DNA of 64,000 nucleotides from Bacillus alveayuensis (GTDB taxonomy: Bacteria > Bacillota > Bacilli > Bacillales > Aeribacillaceae), in NCBI GenBank assembly GCA_030812955.1, contig JAUSTR010000001.1, positions 62,001-126,000 on the forward strand, in the 5' to 3' direction. A program made the translations under genes and the position numbers. Shown piece after piece: positions 16,735-25,983 of the stretch. Numbering within the stretch: position 1 is the stretch's first letter; every line of letters starts with the position of its first letter. The notes under the pieces are model-generated. The model was not told the DNA's origin. It did no database searches and saw only the letters and a program-made list of their open reading frames with translations.

Positions 16735-16740
16735 TATAAT
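16735..16740 (+). promoter_or_regulatory. -10 box of the likely amyX promoter
   Basis: A perfect TATAAT about 100 bp upstream of the TTG start. The -35 region is weak (CATGTA at 16712-16717, 17-bp spacing), consistent with a regulated promoter. Confidence 0.5.
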
Positions 16741-16843
16741 GTGAGACAGTATGTTGAATATTTGCTTATAAAAAATATTCATGACTAAGTTTACGATATT
16801 ATTGAGTCATGATCGTTTTTGCAAGTATTGGGGGTGGCGGATT

Positions 16844-18997
16844 TTGTTATCAGTAAAACGGGATTATGAAGCATATTTAGATGATATGAATAGCGTAACG
16901 ATTTTATTACCAAAATCAGCTTTTCAAGGTGAAGAAAAAACATTTTATCTTGAACGCAATCATCGTCTTGAGACATTAGAAATAGTTGATGCATACCCGA
17001 TCGAACCATTTCAAAAATATGTTTGCAAACTCTGTCACTCAATTGAATTTGGAAAAACTTATTATATTCAAGATGAAAAGGGTGTTAAAACTGATCTTCA
17101 AATTGGTGCAGTGATACGTTCTAAAGAGTTCGATGATCTGTTTTACTATGATAGAGATGATTTAGGCGTTTCTTTTAATGAGAATTCAATCGTTTGCAAA
17201 ATATGGGCACCAATTGCAACAGCAGTAAAAATTAGATTAACAAATCCATCTAATTTTGAGGTTAAAGAATACCCATTAACGAGAGAAAATAAAGGGGTTT
17301 GGACAATCAATCTTGAAGGTCGCTTTGAAAATTTTTATTACACCTATTTAGTTTGTGTAAATTTAATTTGGCGAGAATTAGTTGACCCATATGCAAAGGC
17401 GGTATCTGTCAATGGAGAATTTGGAGTCATCATTGATTTGACAAAAACAAAGGTTGAAAAAATAAAGGTTCCTCCACTTACACAAGCAACAGATGCGATC
17501 ATATATGAACTTCATATCCGCGATTTTACGATTCATCCAAACAGTGGAATAAAGTGTAAAGGAAAATATTTAGGTTTGGCTGAGAACGATACGAAGACGA
17601 AAAACGGTTATACTACAGGGTTAACCTATTTACGTGAGCTAGGAGTGACGCACGTAGAGCTTTTACCTATTAACGATTTTGCTGGAGTGGACGAAGAACA
17701 ACCAAATCATTCTTATAATTGGGGCTACAATCCACTTCATTATAATGCACCTGAAGGAAGTTATGCGCTAAATCCATATGACCCATATTCAAGAATTATT
17801 GAATTAAAAAAAATGATTCAAGCGTTTCATCGTCATGGCCTCAAAGTCATCATGGATGTCGTCTATAATCATGTTTTCATTCGTGAAAGCTCCCATTTTG
17901 AAAAATTGGTTCCAGGATATTTTTTTAGACATGATCAATATGGGATTCCTTCAAATGGATCAGGAGTAGGAAATGATATCGCTTCAGAGCGGAAAATGGT
18001 TCGGAAATTTATCGTCGATTCCATTAGGTTTTGGTTAGAAGAGTATGACGTAGATGGTTTCCGCTTTGACTTAATGGGATTATTAGATATAGAAACGATG
18101 AATGAAGTCAGAAAGGTGATATCTTCAAGGAAGAAGGATGCGATTATTCTAGGAGAGGGATGGGATATGCCGACACCTCTCCCATACGATCGAAAAGCAA
18201 TCATAGCCAATAGTGTGAAAATGATGGATATTGCTTTTTTTAATGATCATTTCCGAGATACCGTTAAGGGAAGTACGTTTGACCTTGTAGAAAAGGGATT
18301 TTCATTAGGAAATGTTCATAAAAAATCGCAAATGGTGGAGTCGATAACAGGTTCAATTTCTTTTAACAGCCAGCATAGAGGTTTATTTCAGCATCCAGTC
18401 CAATCGATTAATTATGTTGAGTCACACGATAACCATACTTTTTGGGATAAGATGACCTTTTGTTTAGATGAAGAAGATGAGGACACAAAAAGAAAACGAC
18501 AGCGCCTTGCAACTTCTATTGTTTTGTTATCACAAGGGATTCCATTTTTGCATAGTGGTCAAGAATTTTTTCGAACTAAAAAAGGAGAAGGGAATAGTTA
18601 TAATCTTCCTGATTGTATTAATCAAATAGACTGGAGCTCCCGTGAACAATTTGACGAAGAAATCGACTATGTGAAGAAATTGATCCATCTTCGCAAACTC
18701 CACGGCGCTTTTCGTTTTGCAAAGGCGGAACTTGTCAAAAAACATTGTACGTTTCTCGAAACGAACGAAGGAATCATGGCATATCAATTAAACAATGTTT
18801 TACAATTTGGACCGTGGAGCCATCTTATCATTGTTCATTGTAACCAAAAACGTAGCAAGAGACTTTCCTTAACCAGAAATGGTGATTGGCAGCTAATATG
18901 TACACCAAAAGTGTGCTCACCAGAAAAGCCGCTATATATCATTCAAGAAAAGCTGGAAGTACAAGATATTGGAACTTATGTATTGTATCAAACATAG
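16844..18997 (+). CDS. amyX: Type I pullulanase (AmyX, glycoside hydrolase family 13)
   Basis: Cuts alpha-1,6 branches of pullulan, glycogen or limit dextrins. Without a signal peptide it acts in the cytoplasm. An N-terminal pullulanase domain is followed by a CBM48 domain, then the GH13 barrel with the type I signature YNWGYNP near residue 291. The nucleophile Asp is in GFRFDLMG (about 407), the acid Glu in GEGWD (about 437), and the stabilising Asp in ESHDNHTFWDK (about 528). TTG at 16844, seven bases after GGGGGTGG, gives 717 residues, the B. subtilis AmyX size; an in-frame ATG at 16781 adds an implausible tail. Two cre-like sites upstream suggest CcpA control. Confidence 0.93.
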   Translation: MLSVKRDYEAYLDDMNSVTILLPKSAFQGEEKTFYLERNHRLETLEIVDAYPIEPFQKYVCKLCHSIEFGKTYYIQDEKGVKTDLQIGAVIRSKEFDDLFYYDRDDLGVSFNENSIVCKIWAPIATAVKIRLTNPSNFEVKEYPLTRENKGVWTINLEGRFENFYYTYLVCVNLIWRELVDPYAKAVSVNGEFGVIIDLTKTKVEKIKVPPLTQATDAIIYELHIRDFTIHPNSGIKCKGKYLGLAENDTKTKNGYTTGLTYLRELGVTHVELLPINDFAGVDEEQPNHSYNWGYNPLHYNAPEGSYALNPYDPYSRIIELKKMIQAFHRHGLKVIMDVVYNHVFIRESSHFEKLVPGYFFRHDQYGIPSNGSGVGNDIASERKMVRKFIVDSIRFWLEEYDVDGFRFDLMGLLDIETMNEVRKVISSRKKDAIILGEGWDMPTPLPYDRKAIIANSVKMMDIAFFNDHFRDTVKGSTFDLVEKGFSLGNVHKKSQMVESITGSISFNSQHRGLFQHPVQSINYVESHDNHTFWDKMTFCLDEEDEDTKRKRQRLATSIVLLSQGIPFLHSGQEFFRTKKGEGNSYNLPDCINQIDWSSREQFDEEIDYVKKLIHLRKLHGAFRFAKAELVKKHCTFLETNEGIMAYQLNNVLQFGPWSHLIIVHCNQKRSKRLSLTRNGDWQLICTPKVCSPEKPLYIIQEKLEVQDIGTYVLYQT

Positions 18998-19084
18998 CGG
19001 CAAACAAGAAGACTCTTCCATCTCATGCGATGTATTTCACTTTTTCTTGACTAAAATTATTAGTTGACGATAAAATTTAAAAGG

Positions 19085-19128
19085 GATAGCTATTGTCACC
19101 ATCTTTTAGTCCAATAGCTGTCTTTTTT
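19085..19128 (+). terminator. Terminator of amyX
   Basis: Stem GATAGCTATTG/CAATAGCTGTC with TTTTTT after it, 88 bp downstream of the amyX stop. Confidence 0.85.
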
Positions 19129-19209
19129 ATTTCTTTCAAACGTAATATTGGATATATAATGGTCGATATATAAAATAGGGTTAGTCATCATAAAAAATTA
19201 AAACGAAAT

Positions 19210-20022
19210 GTGGGCTTGAAATTGAAGGAAAATTGGTTGGAGTTTGTGCTAGGTAGCGAGTGGGAAATCTCTCCAGCAGGCGGTGCGACTGGAGATGCTT
19301 TTTACGCAGAAAAAGAGGGAAAAAAGCTTTTTTTAAAACGAAATTCTTCCCCATTTTTAGCAGTATTATCTGCTGAAGGGATTGTACCGAAGCTTGTGTG
19401 GACAAAAAGAATGGAAAACGGAGATGTCATCACTGCACAGCATTGGCTTAATGGAAGAGAGTTGAAGCCAAAAGATATGAATGACAAACAAGTCGCACAA
19501 CTGCTTTATAAAATTCATCATTCGAATGAATTATTAGATATGTTGAAAAGGTTAGGAAAGCAGCCGCTAACGCCAGATGAACTGCTTGACGATATAAAGA
19601 AAACGATTGATCAAGGATTGAAAATATTTCCTGTTATCCTAGAATCTATTCGATTTTTAGAGGAGCAGCTCCCAAATGTTCAAAATAAAGAAATGGTTGT
19701 TTGTCATTGCGATATTAACCATAATAATTGGCTGCTTTCAAATGACAATAAGCTTTATTTAATTGATTGGGATGGTGCGATGATCGCAGATCCTGCTATT
19801 GATTTAGGCATGTTATTGTATTCTTATATTCCAGAAGATGAATGGGAGTTATGGTTGGATAAATATGGAATTAAATTAACAGATGATTTGCGTAATCGTA
19901 TGCATTGGTATGTTTTAGCACAATTCATTATTTCCATTGCTTGGTTGAAAGCAAAAAATCAGCAAAAGGAAATGAAAGAGCATCTTGAACAATTGCATTT
20001 TTTGCTTACGAAAACATGTTGA
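19210..20022 (+). CDS. ytmP: Aminoglycoside phosphotransferase/choline kinase-like protein YtmP
   Basis: Protein-kinase-like small-molecule phosphotransferase fold, 270 residues. The catalytic loop HCDINHNNW contains the Asp and Asn of the HxDxxxxN motif, and YLIDWDGAMIADPAIDLG is the metal-binding DFG-equivalent. PAGGATGDAF near the N-terminus is the nucleotide loop. Substrate unknown; in Bacillus it lies next to ytzH and trmB as here. The GTG start at 19210 has no clear ribosome site, and TTG at 19216 is an alternative. Its 3' end overlaps ytzH on the opposite strand by 17 bp. Confidence 0.82.
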   Translation: MGLKLKENWLEFVLGSEWEISPAGGATGDAFYAEKEGKKLFLKRNSSPFLAVLSAEGIVPKLVWTKRMENGDVITAQHWLNGRELKPKDMNDKQVAQLLYKIHHSNELLDMLKRLGKQPLTPDELLDDIKKTIDQGLKIFPVILESIRFLEEQLPNVQNKEMVVCHCDINHNNWLLSNDNKLYLIDWDGAMIADPAIDLGMLLYSYIPEDEWELWLDKYGIKLTDDLRNRMHWYVLAQFIISIAWLKAKNQQKEMKEHLEQLHFLLTKTC

Positions 20023-20284
20023 GATCTTCAATCCAATTCGTAATATGTTGATCATATTCTGTAATATGTTGAGCCGGATCACGGCTATTTTTCCCTTTTT
20101 GACTATATTGATAAATGTTTTTTAGAGATTGCTTTAAATGATCATGGATGGCATCATTTGCTAATAATGATTGAATTAACCTTTCCAGTTGTTCATATTC
20201 CGAAATGGTCCCACAACACTCGCTTTGTTGTTCAGATAAAATATCTTTTAAGAGCATCAATTGATGTTCATGATTTAGTTGCAT
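20006..20284 (-). CDS. ytzH: YtzH-like protein
   Basis: Small helical protein of 92 residues (MQLNHEHQLMLLKDILSEQQ...), the size and position of B. subtilis YtzH between ytmP and trmB. Function unknown. Three ATG codons cluster at 20293, 20290 and 20284; the last is nine bases after AGGGG and is chosen. It converges on and overlaps the end of ytmP by 17 bp. Confidence 0.8.
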   Translation of the reverse strand: MQLNHEHQLMLLKDILSEQQSECCGTISEYEQLERLIQSLLANDAIHDHLKQSLKNIYQYSQKGKNSRDPAQHITEYDQHITNWIEDLNMFS

Positions 20285-20478
20285 TCTCATCATCCCCTAT
20301 ACAATTATATTGTTATGTTGTGCAAGCCTTACGTTTAATATACAAAAGGGTCAGTCAACAGGCTGTCCCTTTTTCGCTTGATTTTATTAAGATTTTAAAA
20401 ATATTGTACTTGCACCTATTCTACTCTTCGTGTTATCTTTTACATCGATTAACGATTACTAGAACCTGAGGTGTTAAA

Positions 20479-21117
20479 ATGCGTTTACGGAATAAACCAT
20501 GGGCAAGCGAATATATTGCAGAACATCCTAAATATGTGATACCGAATCCACAAGAACAGAAAGGAAACTGGCATAAACTTTTTGGAAATCATCATCCTAT
20601 CCATATTGAAGTTGGTACAGGGAAAGGGCAGTTTATTGTCGAAATGGCAAAGCGAAACCCTAACATCAACTATATAGGGATTGAGTTATATCAAAGTGTT
20701 ATTGTTTCAGCATTACAAAAGCTAGAAGAAGAAAAGCTGCCAAATCTTAAGTTATTAAATGTGAATGCAAGAGATTTAACGGAAATTTTTGCACCTAGTG
20801 AAGTCGAGCGAGTTTATTTGAACTTTTCAGATCCTTGGCCGAAAAAACGGCATGAAAAACGCCGTCTTACCCACAAATCGTTTTTAACTATTTTTGAGAA
20901 CATTCTCGTTGAAGGCGGTGAAATTCATTTAAAAACAGATAATCAAGGATTATTTGAATACTCATTAAAAAGTTTTTCAGAATATGGATTATTACTAACC
21001 TTCGTTAGCCTTGATTTACACAATAGTGATTTTGAAGGCAATATCATGACTGAATACGAAGAAAAATTTTCTAAGAAAGGTCAGCGTATTTATCGTTGTG
21101 AAGTGAAATTTAGATAA
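20479..21117 (+). CDS. trmB: tRNA (guanine-N7-)-methyltransferase TrmB
   Basis: SAM-dependent enzyme that makes m7G46 in the variable loop of tRNAs. 212 residues; the SAM-binding motif [11 protein letters not shown] and the family signature [16 protein letters not shown] (catalytic Asp) are intact, and the C-terminal TEYEEKF motif is present. TGAGGTG precedes the ATG. It matches B. subtilis ytmQ. The gap after it (21118-21283) shows no gene. Confidence 0.95.
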   Translation: MRLRNKPWASEYIAEHPKYVIPNPQEQKGNWHKLFGNHHPIHIEVGTGKGQFIVEMAKRNPNINYIGIELYQSVIVSALQKLEEEKLPNLKLLNVNARDLTEIFAPSEVERVYLNFSDPWPKKRHEKRRLTHKSFLTIFENILVEGGEIHLKTDNQGLFEYSLKSFSEYGLLLTFVSLDLHNSDFEGNIMTEYEEKFSKKGQRIYRCEVKFR

Positions 21118-21283
21118 AAAGGTTCGTGATCAATCGATTATTGTCAGCTCTATTTAAGGTTCAATGCTTTTAGATCAATTTTGTCATGAGGAAAACGAAG
21201 TAAGTAAAGATGTACAAGTGATTTGAAACAAGTGGCATCGTTCTTCCCTCATTAATCATGATGGTGAATGATAGCTTGGGAAA

Positions 21284-21314
21284 GAAGCCGTCAAGAAAAG
21301 TTCTTGACGGCTTC
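21284..21314. terminator. Strong hairpin between trmB and the RraA-like gene
   Basis: Perfect 14-bp stem GAAGCCGTCAAGAA/TTCTTGACGGCTTC with a 3-base loop. The minus strand continues TTTCCC, so it most likely ends the RraA-like transcript, possibly working both ways. Confidence 0.7.
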
Positions 21315-21364
21315 CCTGTAGCTGACTTGACTATATACTAAGATGAAATCATATCAAATGACCA

Positions 21365-21994
21365 TTAAGCTTTTGAAATCATACTTTCTAAATACTTGCG
21401 AATGGCTTCGACATCTCCAGAAACCTCTTGGGCTCTTTTTTCATCTTTTTCTATTTTTTGCAGTGATTTTTTCAATATTTCATCTTCCATGCCTTGTGGA
21501 ATGACTGTAACGCCATCAGCATCTGCTACGATTAAATCACCTGGTTGAACACTAACACCGCCGCAGGAAATGGGAACGTTAATTTCTCCAACTCCAGCTT
21601 TTCCGCTTGCCGCCATCGTCGTTCCTTTACAAAACACAGGAAAATTTAATGCTTTACTATCTTGAACGTCACGAATTACTCCATCAATAACAAAGCCGCT
21701 AACTCCAAGCGTTTGCGCCATTCCTAAAACAAAGTCTCCTGCAACAGCCCGATATGTATCGCCTTTTGCATCAATGACAATGACATCGCTAGGCTTGGAT
21801 TCATAAATGGCTTTTAATACGGCCAGATTATCGCCGACAGGCATTTTTACTGTAAGAGCTTTTCCAACTATTTTATAATGCTCTTGTAATGGCTTAATAG
21901 AAGGATCTAAGTTATTTAAGCCATCCATGGCATCAGAAATAGCTGTCGTTGGAATTGATTGAAATTCTTTCATATAGTCTTTTTGTACCGTCAT
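21365..21994 (-). CDS. RraA-like protein (HMG/CHA aldolase superfamily)
   Basis: 209 residues of the RraA/4-hydroxy-4-methyl-2-oxoglutarate aldolase fold. The segment GDFVLGMAQTLGVSGFVIDGVIRDVQ carries the conserved Gly-Asp and Arg-Asp residues that bind metal and pyruvate in active aldolases, and DADGVTVIP is the C-terminal family motif. It could be an oxaloacetate decarboxylase/aldolase, or an RNase-E-inhibitor-like protein by name only (Bacillus has no RNase E). AAGGAGTGGAG lies before the ATG. It is on the minus strand with the arginase-like gene upstream, an insertion relative to the trmB-ytzB order in B. subtilis as I know it. Confidence 0.8.
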   Translation of the reverse strand: MTVQKDYMKEFQSIPTTAISDAMDGLNNLDPSIKPLQEHYKIVGKALTVKMPVGDNLAVLKAIYESKPSDVIVIDAKGDTYRAVAGDFVLGMAQTLGVSGFVIDGVIRDVQDSKALNFPVFCKGTTMAASGKAGVGEINVPISCGGVSVQPGDLIVADADGVTVIPQGMEDEILKKSLQKIEKDEKRAQEVSGDVEAIRKYLESMISKA

Positions 21995-22085
21995 GAATAA
22001 ACTCCACTCCTTTCTTATTCTCTTATTATTTTAAATAATGAGAAGATTAATGAAAATAACTTAAGGAACATTTGGTTGCTTTTGA

Positions 22086-22850
22086 TCACGATAGGCTCCG
22101 TTCTTGTAAACGTATACATGTTTGTAATACTTTTAAATTGGCCGTTTCGTTTTTTCTTATCGAAGCAGCAAAAAATCTTCCATGGGATAGTGGCGATTCA
22201 CCGCAAATATCAATTCCGATAACACGTTTTTGCACTAAAATTTGTTCAAGAAAGGAAAGGAGTGTTTTTAATTTCATCTTCCCTTGATCCCAGTTGGTTG
22301 CCGCTTCCTCTTTATGTAATACATCTTTGTCGATGCTAATATATATATTGTCTGTTTTGATGTTGGATAAAATAAACTTCGGAGAGTAGTTTTGTTCTTT
22401 GTGAAAAGAAAAAATGGTGACTTTTTGATGCTGGAAGTTGTATGCTTTTGATGTAGGTCCGACGATGAGTACATGTTTTAAATACGGGATGTTTTGTAAA
22501 GCGAAGGATACCCATGTTCCGCAAGAGATCATGGAATCATGATGATCCATCTTTACATCCATGTCTAGGTGATTATCAAAAAGAATGAGTGTGAACGGTT
22601 TTTTGATCTCTTTCAACAGTAAATAGGTTACATAATGATAGTTGCCACTGCCAATAAAGGTAATCCCTCGCTGTTTTCTATTTGAAAGCTTCTTTTCGAT
22701 CAATTTCAATGATTCGTCTGCACAGTATAAATGAACGTGTGATAAACCTAAGAAATCAATATTTTCATGTGGAAAAGAATAGAGCTTTTGCTGAAAAAAA
22801 TAAGTCTCATCAAAATTTAAAAACGTGACACCTTGATGTAATAAACACAT
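22086..22850 (-). CDS. Arginase/agmatinase-superfamily protein, substrate unknown
   Basis: Ureohydrolase fold, 254 residues, shorter than typical arginase (about 300). The binuclear manganese ligands look complete: His in GSGNYHYVT, Asp-His-Asp in FDNHLDMD, and the two Asp of SIDKDVL. The substrate-recognition segments differ from arginase, agmatinase and formimidoylglutamase, so I give no substrate. GGAGGAGATGAAGG precedes the ATG. It is followed 91 bp later by the RraA-like gene on the same strand, which may be a functional pair. Confidence 0.72.
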   Translation of the reverse strand: MCLLHQGVTFLNFDETYFFQQKLYSFPHENIDFLGLSHVHLYCADESLKLIEKKLSNRKQRGITFIGSGNYHYVTYLLLKEIKKPFTLILFDNHLDMDVKMDHHDSMISCGTWVSFALQNIPYLKHVLIVGPTSKAYNFQHQKVTIFSFHKEQNYSPKFILSNIKTDNIYISIDKDVLHKEEAATNWDQGKMKLKTLLSFLEQILVQKRVIGIDICGESPLSHGRFFAASIRKNETANLKVLQTCIRLQERSLS

Positions 22851-22952
22851 AGTCCCTTCATCTCCTCCGGTTTATAAAGGTGTTGTTTTTAAAGTGTTTG
22901 ATGTTTTTTCAGAAAAGCCTTTATCGGTTATTGTGGTTTTGAAACATATGCA

Positions 22953-23273
22953 TTAAGATTCAAAGGATAATGAATCGATATGTAAAATGGTTCCTGTTTT
23001 AGCATCGACGATCACTTCAAATTGCTTCGTTTCATCTTCATTCTTACGAGTTATTCCAACTTTGTAAACTTTATAAGTTAAGCCATTCATTTCATAATCT
23101 TGTGGAATCGTATAAATCCATGATCCATCAATCGGCCCTTTTTCCTGAAAGGCTTTTTTAGCATTTTTTAAAGCTTTGTCAGGGGAAATGAATTCTTTAT
23201 CCCATCGCTCTTTTAGGACGTATCCGACTAAAACGCCAACACTAGCGCCAATAATAAAATGTTTCCATTTCAT
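22953..23273 (-). CDS. ytzB: PepSY-domain membrane-anchored protein YtzB
   Basis: 106 residues: an N-terminal membrane anchor (about residues 5-22, FIIGASVGVLVGYVL) with the remainder outside, containing one PepSY-like domain (KALKNAKKAFQEKGPIDG... VIVDAKTGTILHIDS). PepSY domains are thought to inhibit or modulate peptidases. Placement beside the ytoP aminopeptidase gene agrees with B. subtilis ytzB. It is divergent from ytoP. Confidence 0.8.
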   Translation of the reverse strand: MKWKHFIIGASVGVLVGYVLKERWDKEFISPDKALKNAKKAFQEKGPIDGSWIYTIPQDYEMNGLTYKVYKVGITRKNEDETKQFEVIVDAKTGTILHIDSLSFES

Positions 23274-23453
23274 TTTTTTCCCTCCATAAACATTTCGATA
23301 TTATAAGTATAACTGATTAGCGGAAAATTTTTAAATTTTCTCTAACGATATAAGTTGAAATATTTTCTACACTCAGCCGATTACTGGCCGCATTGCATCG
23401 TATTCGCTTGAATGGAGAAGCAAATATATATATACAACTGGGAGATTGAACTT

Positions 23454-23639
23454 ATGGCTGACGAAAAAACAGACTCCCTATTTTTTCGAAAGTCGAAAAA
23501 TACCGATTACTCCATAAAAGACGAAAACGTTAAAGTTTCAAATAGAAACAAAAAATCGGAAATTCTTTATTGCAACTTATATAGTTCTATTATTATTCTG
23601 ATTGCCTACAAACTGGAAAGGATGAAAAACTTTCTGTAA
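23454..23639 (+). CDS. Possible small protein (61 residues), uncertain
   Basis: ATG at 23454 has a good ribosome site (GGGAG nine bases upstream) and opens MADEKTDSLFFRKSKNTDYS, ending with a hydrophobic stretch SSIIILIAYKL. I recognise no family. The base composition is AT-rich and repetitive, so it may be chance. It is the only possible gene in the 23274-23696 gap. Confidence 0.25.
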   Translation: MADEKTDSLFFRKSKNTDYSIKDENVKVSNRNKKSEILYCNLYSSIIILIAYKLERMKNFL

Positions 23640-23696
23640 AATGAAAGCAAGTGTCTAAAGTATTTCATATTCAAGACGGGAAAAGGAGTAGAACAA

Positions 23697-24770
23697 ATGA
23701 ATGTTGAGACTTTAGAATTATTTCGGAATTTAACAGAATTACCCGGTGCTCCTGGACATGAGCATGCTGTTCGAAAGTTTATGCGCAAAGAACTTCAAAA
23801 ATATGCAGATGATATCGTTCAAGATAAACTTGGAAGTATTTTTGGGGTAAAACGTGGTCATGAAGATGGACCTGTCGTTATGGTAGCTGGTCATATGGAT
23901 GAAGTAGGATTTATGGTGACATCGATTACAGAGAACGGTATGATTCGCTTTCAGCCTTTAGGAGGATGGTGGAATCAAGTACTGTTGGCGCAGCGTGTAC
24001 AAATTATTACCGAACATGGTCCAGTTATAGGTGTAATCGGTTCGATTCCTCCGCATTTGCTAGAAGAAGAAAAGCGGAAACGGCCGATGGAAGTGAAAAA
24101 TATGCTTATTGATATCGGTGCAGACAATAAGGAAGACGCAGAAACAATAGGGATTAAAACAGGACAGCAGATTGTGCCGATTTGTCCATTTACACCGATG
24201 GCCAACTCAAAAAAAATATTAGCTAAAGCTTGGGATAATCGCTACGGCTGCGGACTGGCAATAGAACTGTTAAAAGAATTAAAAGAAGAAGCGTTGCCAA
24301 ATACGCTTTATTCTGGTGCCACGGTGCAAGAAGAAGTCGGGCTGCGAGGTGCACAAACAGCTGCAAATATGATTAAGCCTGATATCTTTTTTGCGTTAGA
24401 TGCTAGTCCTGCTAATGATATGAGCGGTGACAAAAAAGAATTTGGCCAGCTAGGGAAAGGAGCGCTTTTACGCATTTATGATCGCTCCATGGTTACACAT
24501 CGCGGCATGAGAGAATTTGTATTAGATATGGCCGAATCTAACAATATCCCTTATCAATATTTTGTTTCACAAGGTGGAACAGATGCTGGAAGAGTACATA
24601 TATCCAATGAAGGTGTTCCTTCCGCTGTCATCGGTATTTGCTCCCGTTATATTCATACACATGCTTCCATCATTCATGTTGATGATTATTTAGCTGCAAA
24701 AGAGCTGTTAGTGAAGCTAGTAAAAGCGTGTGATCATTCCACTGTTTTATCAATTAAGCAAAATGCATAA
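23697..24770 (+). CDS. ytoP: M42-family glutamyl/deblocking aminopeptidase (YtoP)
   Basis: Cobalt/zinc aminopeptidase that forms large tetrahedral assemblies in the cytoplasm. 357 residues. Metal ligands sit in [40 protein letters not shown] (catalytic Glu pair) and [10 protein letters not shown], with the final His in [21 protein letters not shown] precedes the ATG. It matches ytoP of B. subtilis in position. The DUF84 gene follows at 23 bp, so co-transcription is likely. Confidence 0.92.
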   Translation: MNVETLELFRNLTELPGAPGHEHAVRKFMRKELQKYADDIVQDKLGSIFGVKRGHEDGPVVMVAGHMDEVGFMVTSITENGMIRFQPLGGWWNQVLLAQRVQIITEHGPVIGVIGSIPPHLLEEEKRKRPMEVKNMLIDIGADNKEDAETIGIKTGQQIVPICPFTPMANSKKILAKAWDNRYGCGLAIELLKELKEEALPNTLYSGATVQEEVGLRGAQTAANMIKPDIFFALDASPANDMSGDKKEFGQLGKGALLRIYDRSMVTHRGMREFVLDMAESNNIPYQYFVSQGGTDAGRVHISNEGVPSAVIGICSRYIHTHASIIHVDDYLAAKELLVKLVKACDHSTVLSIKQNA

Positions 24771-24793
24771 GAACGAAATGTTGGAGGAAAAAA

Positions 24794-25318
24794 ATGAAAG
24801 TGGCAATCGGAACAAAAAATCCTGCTAAAGTTAATGCGGTTATGGAAGCTTTTATGAGCTTTACAAATATAGAGTTCATTTCAACTGATGTACCTTCAGA
24901 AGTGTCATCTCAACCATTTTCTGATAAAGAAACCATGATCGGAGCGATCAATCGTGCCCAAAATGCCTTGCTGAAAGAAAATGCTGATATCGGAATTGGA
25001 CTAGAAGGTGGAGTAATGGAGACGGATATGGGTTGTTTTCTCTGCAATTGGGGAGCGTTAGTGGACCGACATCATGAACCAATTGTTGCAGGTGGGGCAA
25101 GAATCCGTTTACCAGATGAAATTTATCAACTGTTGAAAAAAGGGAAAGAATTAGGCGATATTATGGATGAATTTGCTAATCAACACAATATAAGGAAGAA
25201 GGAAGGAGCGGTTGGCATATTGACAGATGGCTATGTTGACCGCAAAAAAATGTTTGTTCATGTTATGAAATTATTAGTTGGACAATGGACATATCAAAAT
25301 AAAGAGAAAGTGAAATGA
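24794..25318 (+). CDS. DUF84 non-canonical purine NTP phosphatase (inosine/xanthosine triphosphatase-like)
   Basis: 174 residues with the YjjX/DUF84 signature VAIGTKNPAKVNAV at the N-terminus and IGLEGGVMETDMGCFLCNWGAL. Family members hydrolyse ITP and XTP to keep deaminated purines out of nucleic acid. The ribosome site TGGAGG is well placed before the ATG. It is the second gene of a likely ytoP operon and ends at a terminator shared with the converging ytoQ. Confidence 0.85.
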   Translation: MKVAIGTKNPAKVNAVMEAFMSFTNIEFISTDVPSEVSSQPFSDKETMIGAINRAQNALLKENADIGIGLEGGVMETDMGCFLCNWGALVDRHHEPIVAGGARIRLPDEIYQLLKKGKELGDIMDEFANQHNIRKKEGAVGILTDGYVDRKKMFVHVMKLLVGQWTYQNKEKVK

Positions 25319-25327
25319 CCAGTTAAG

Positions 25328-25375
25328 AGGCTGTCAAGTGTCAGACACTGCAACAAGACACTTAACAGCCTTTTT
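25328..25375. terminator. Terminator between the DUF84 gene and ytoQ
   Basis: Long stem AGGCTGTCAAGTGTC/GACACTTAACAGCCT (one mismatch) followed by TTTTTGTTTT on the plus strand. Usable by both converging genes. Confidence 0.85.
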
Positions 25376-25385
25376 GTTTTACCGA

Positions 25386-25838
25386 TTATTTATTTTCCTC
25401 TTCAAATATGTAGGATAAGACTTTTAATGCTTGGTTTACGGTTTCAACTGTGACATTTGCTTTATTCGACAGTTCTTTTAGCGGGTGATGCAAAGCTTCT
25501 GGTCTGATTAATATTAACGGTTTATTCAACGCAACAGCTGTACTAGCATCCATAGCAGTGTTCCATTGCTTGTATTTTTCTCCAAATAATGCAATCACAA
25601 GATCTGCTTTTTGCATTAAAACAGTTGTCCGGAGATTATTAATTTTAGAAGCAGCTTCATCTTTAAAAATGGCATTCGGTTGTGTACCTAATATTTCTTC
25701 CCCAATGTGGTCAGAACGCTCATGATTTTCCATTGGCCCTACAAATTTGACAGGGAGTTGTAGTGCTTGCGCTTTTTCCTTTATTTCTTGTCTCCAATTG
25801 CTATGAATTTCCCCGGCAAGGTAAACAATTAATTCCAT
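25386..25838 (-). CDS. ytoQ: YtoQ family protein
   Basis: 150 residues with a nucleoside 2-deoxyribosyltransferase-like fold: VYLAGEIHSNWRQEI at the N-terminus, ADLVIALFGEKYKQWNTAMDAS in the middle. The family is conserved in Bacillus and its role is not established. AAGGAGG lies seven bases before the ATG. Position next to ytoP agrees with B. subtilis. Confidence 0.85.
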   Translation of the reverse strand: MELIVYLAGEIHSNWRQEIKEKAQALQLPVKFVGPMENHERSDHIGEEILGTQPNAIFKDEAASKINNLRTTVLMQKADLVIALFGEKYKQWNTAMDASTAVALNKPLILIRPEALHHPLKELSNKANVTVETVNQALKVLSYIFEEENK

Positions 25839-25983
25839 AAAATCCCTCCTTCAATATTTTCCTTTTATTTTAACATGATTCATATAGAAACCGAAAATGA
25901 GGATGTCCCATTACTCTTGTCAATATTTTTGTGAAAAGGTTATTATAAATGTTAGAGTCCTAGGAAAAAGGAGGAAGCAGCAA

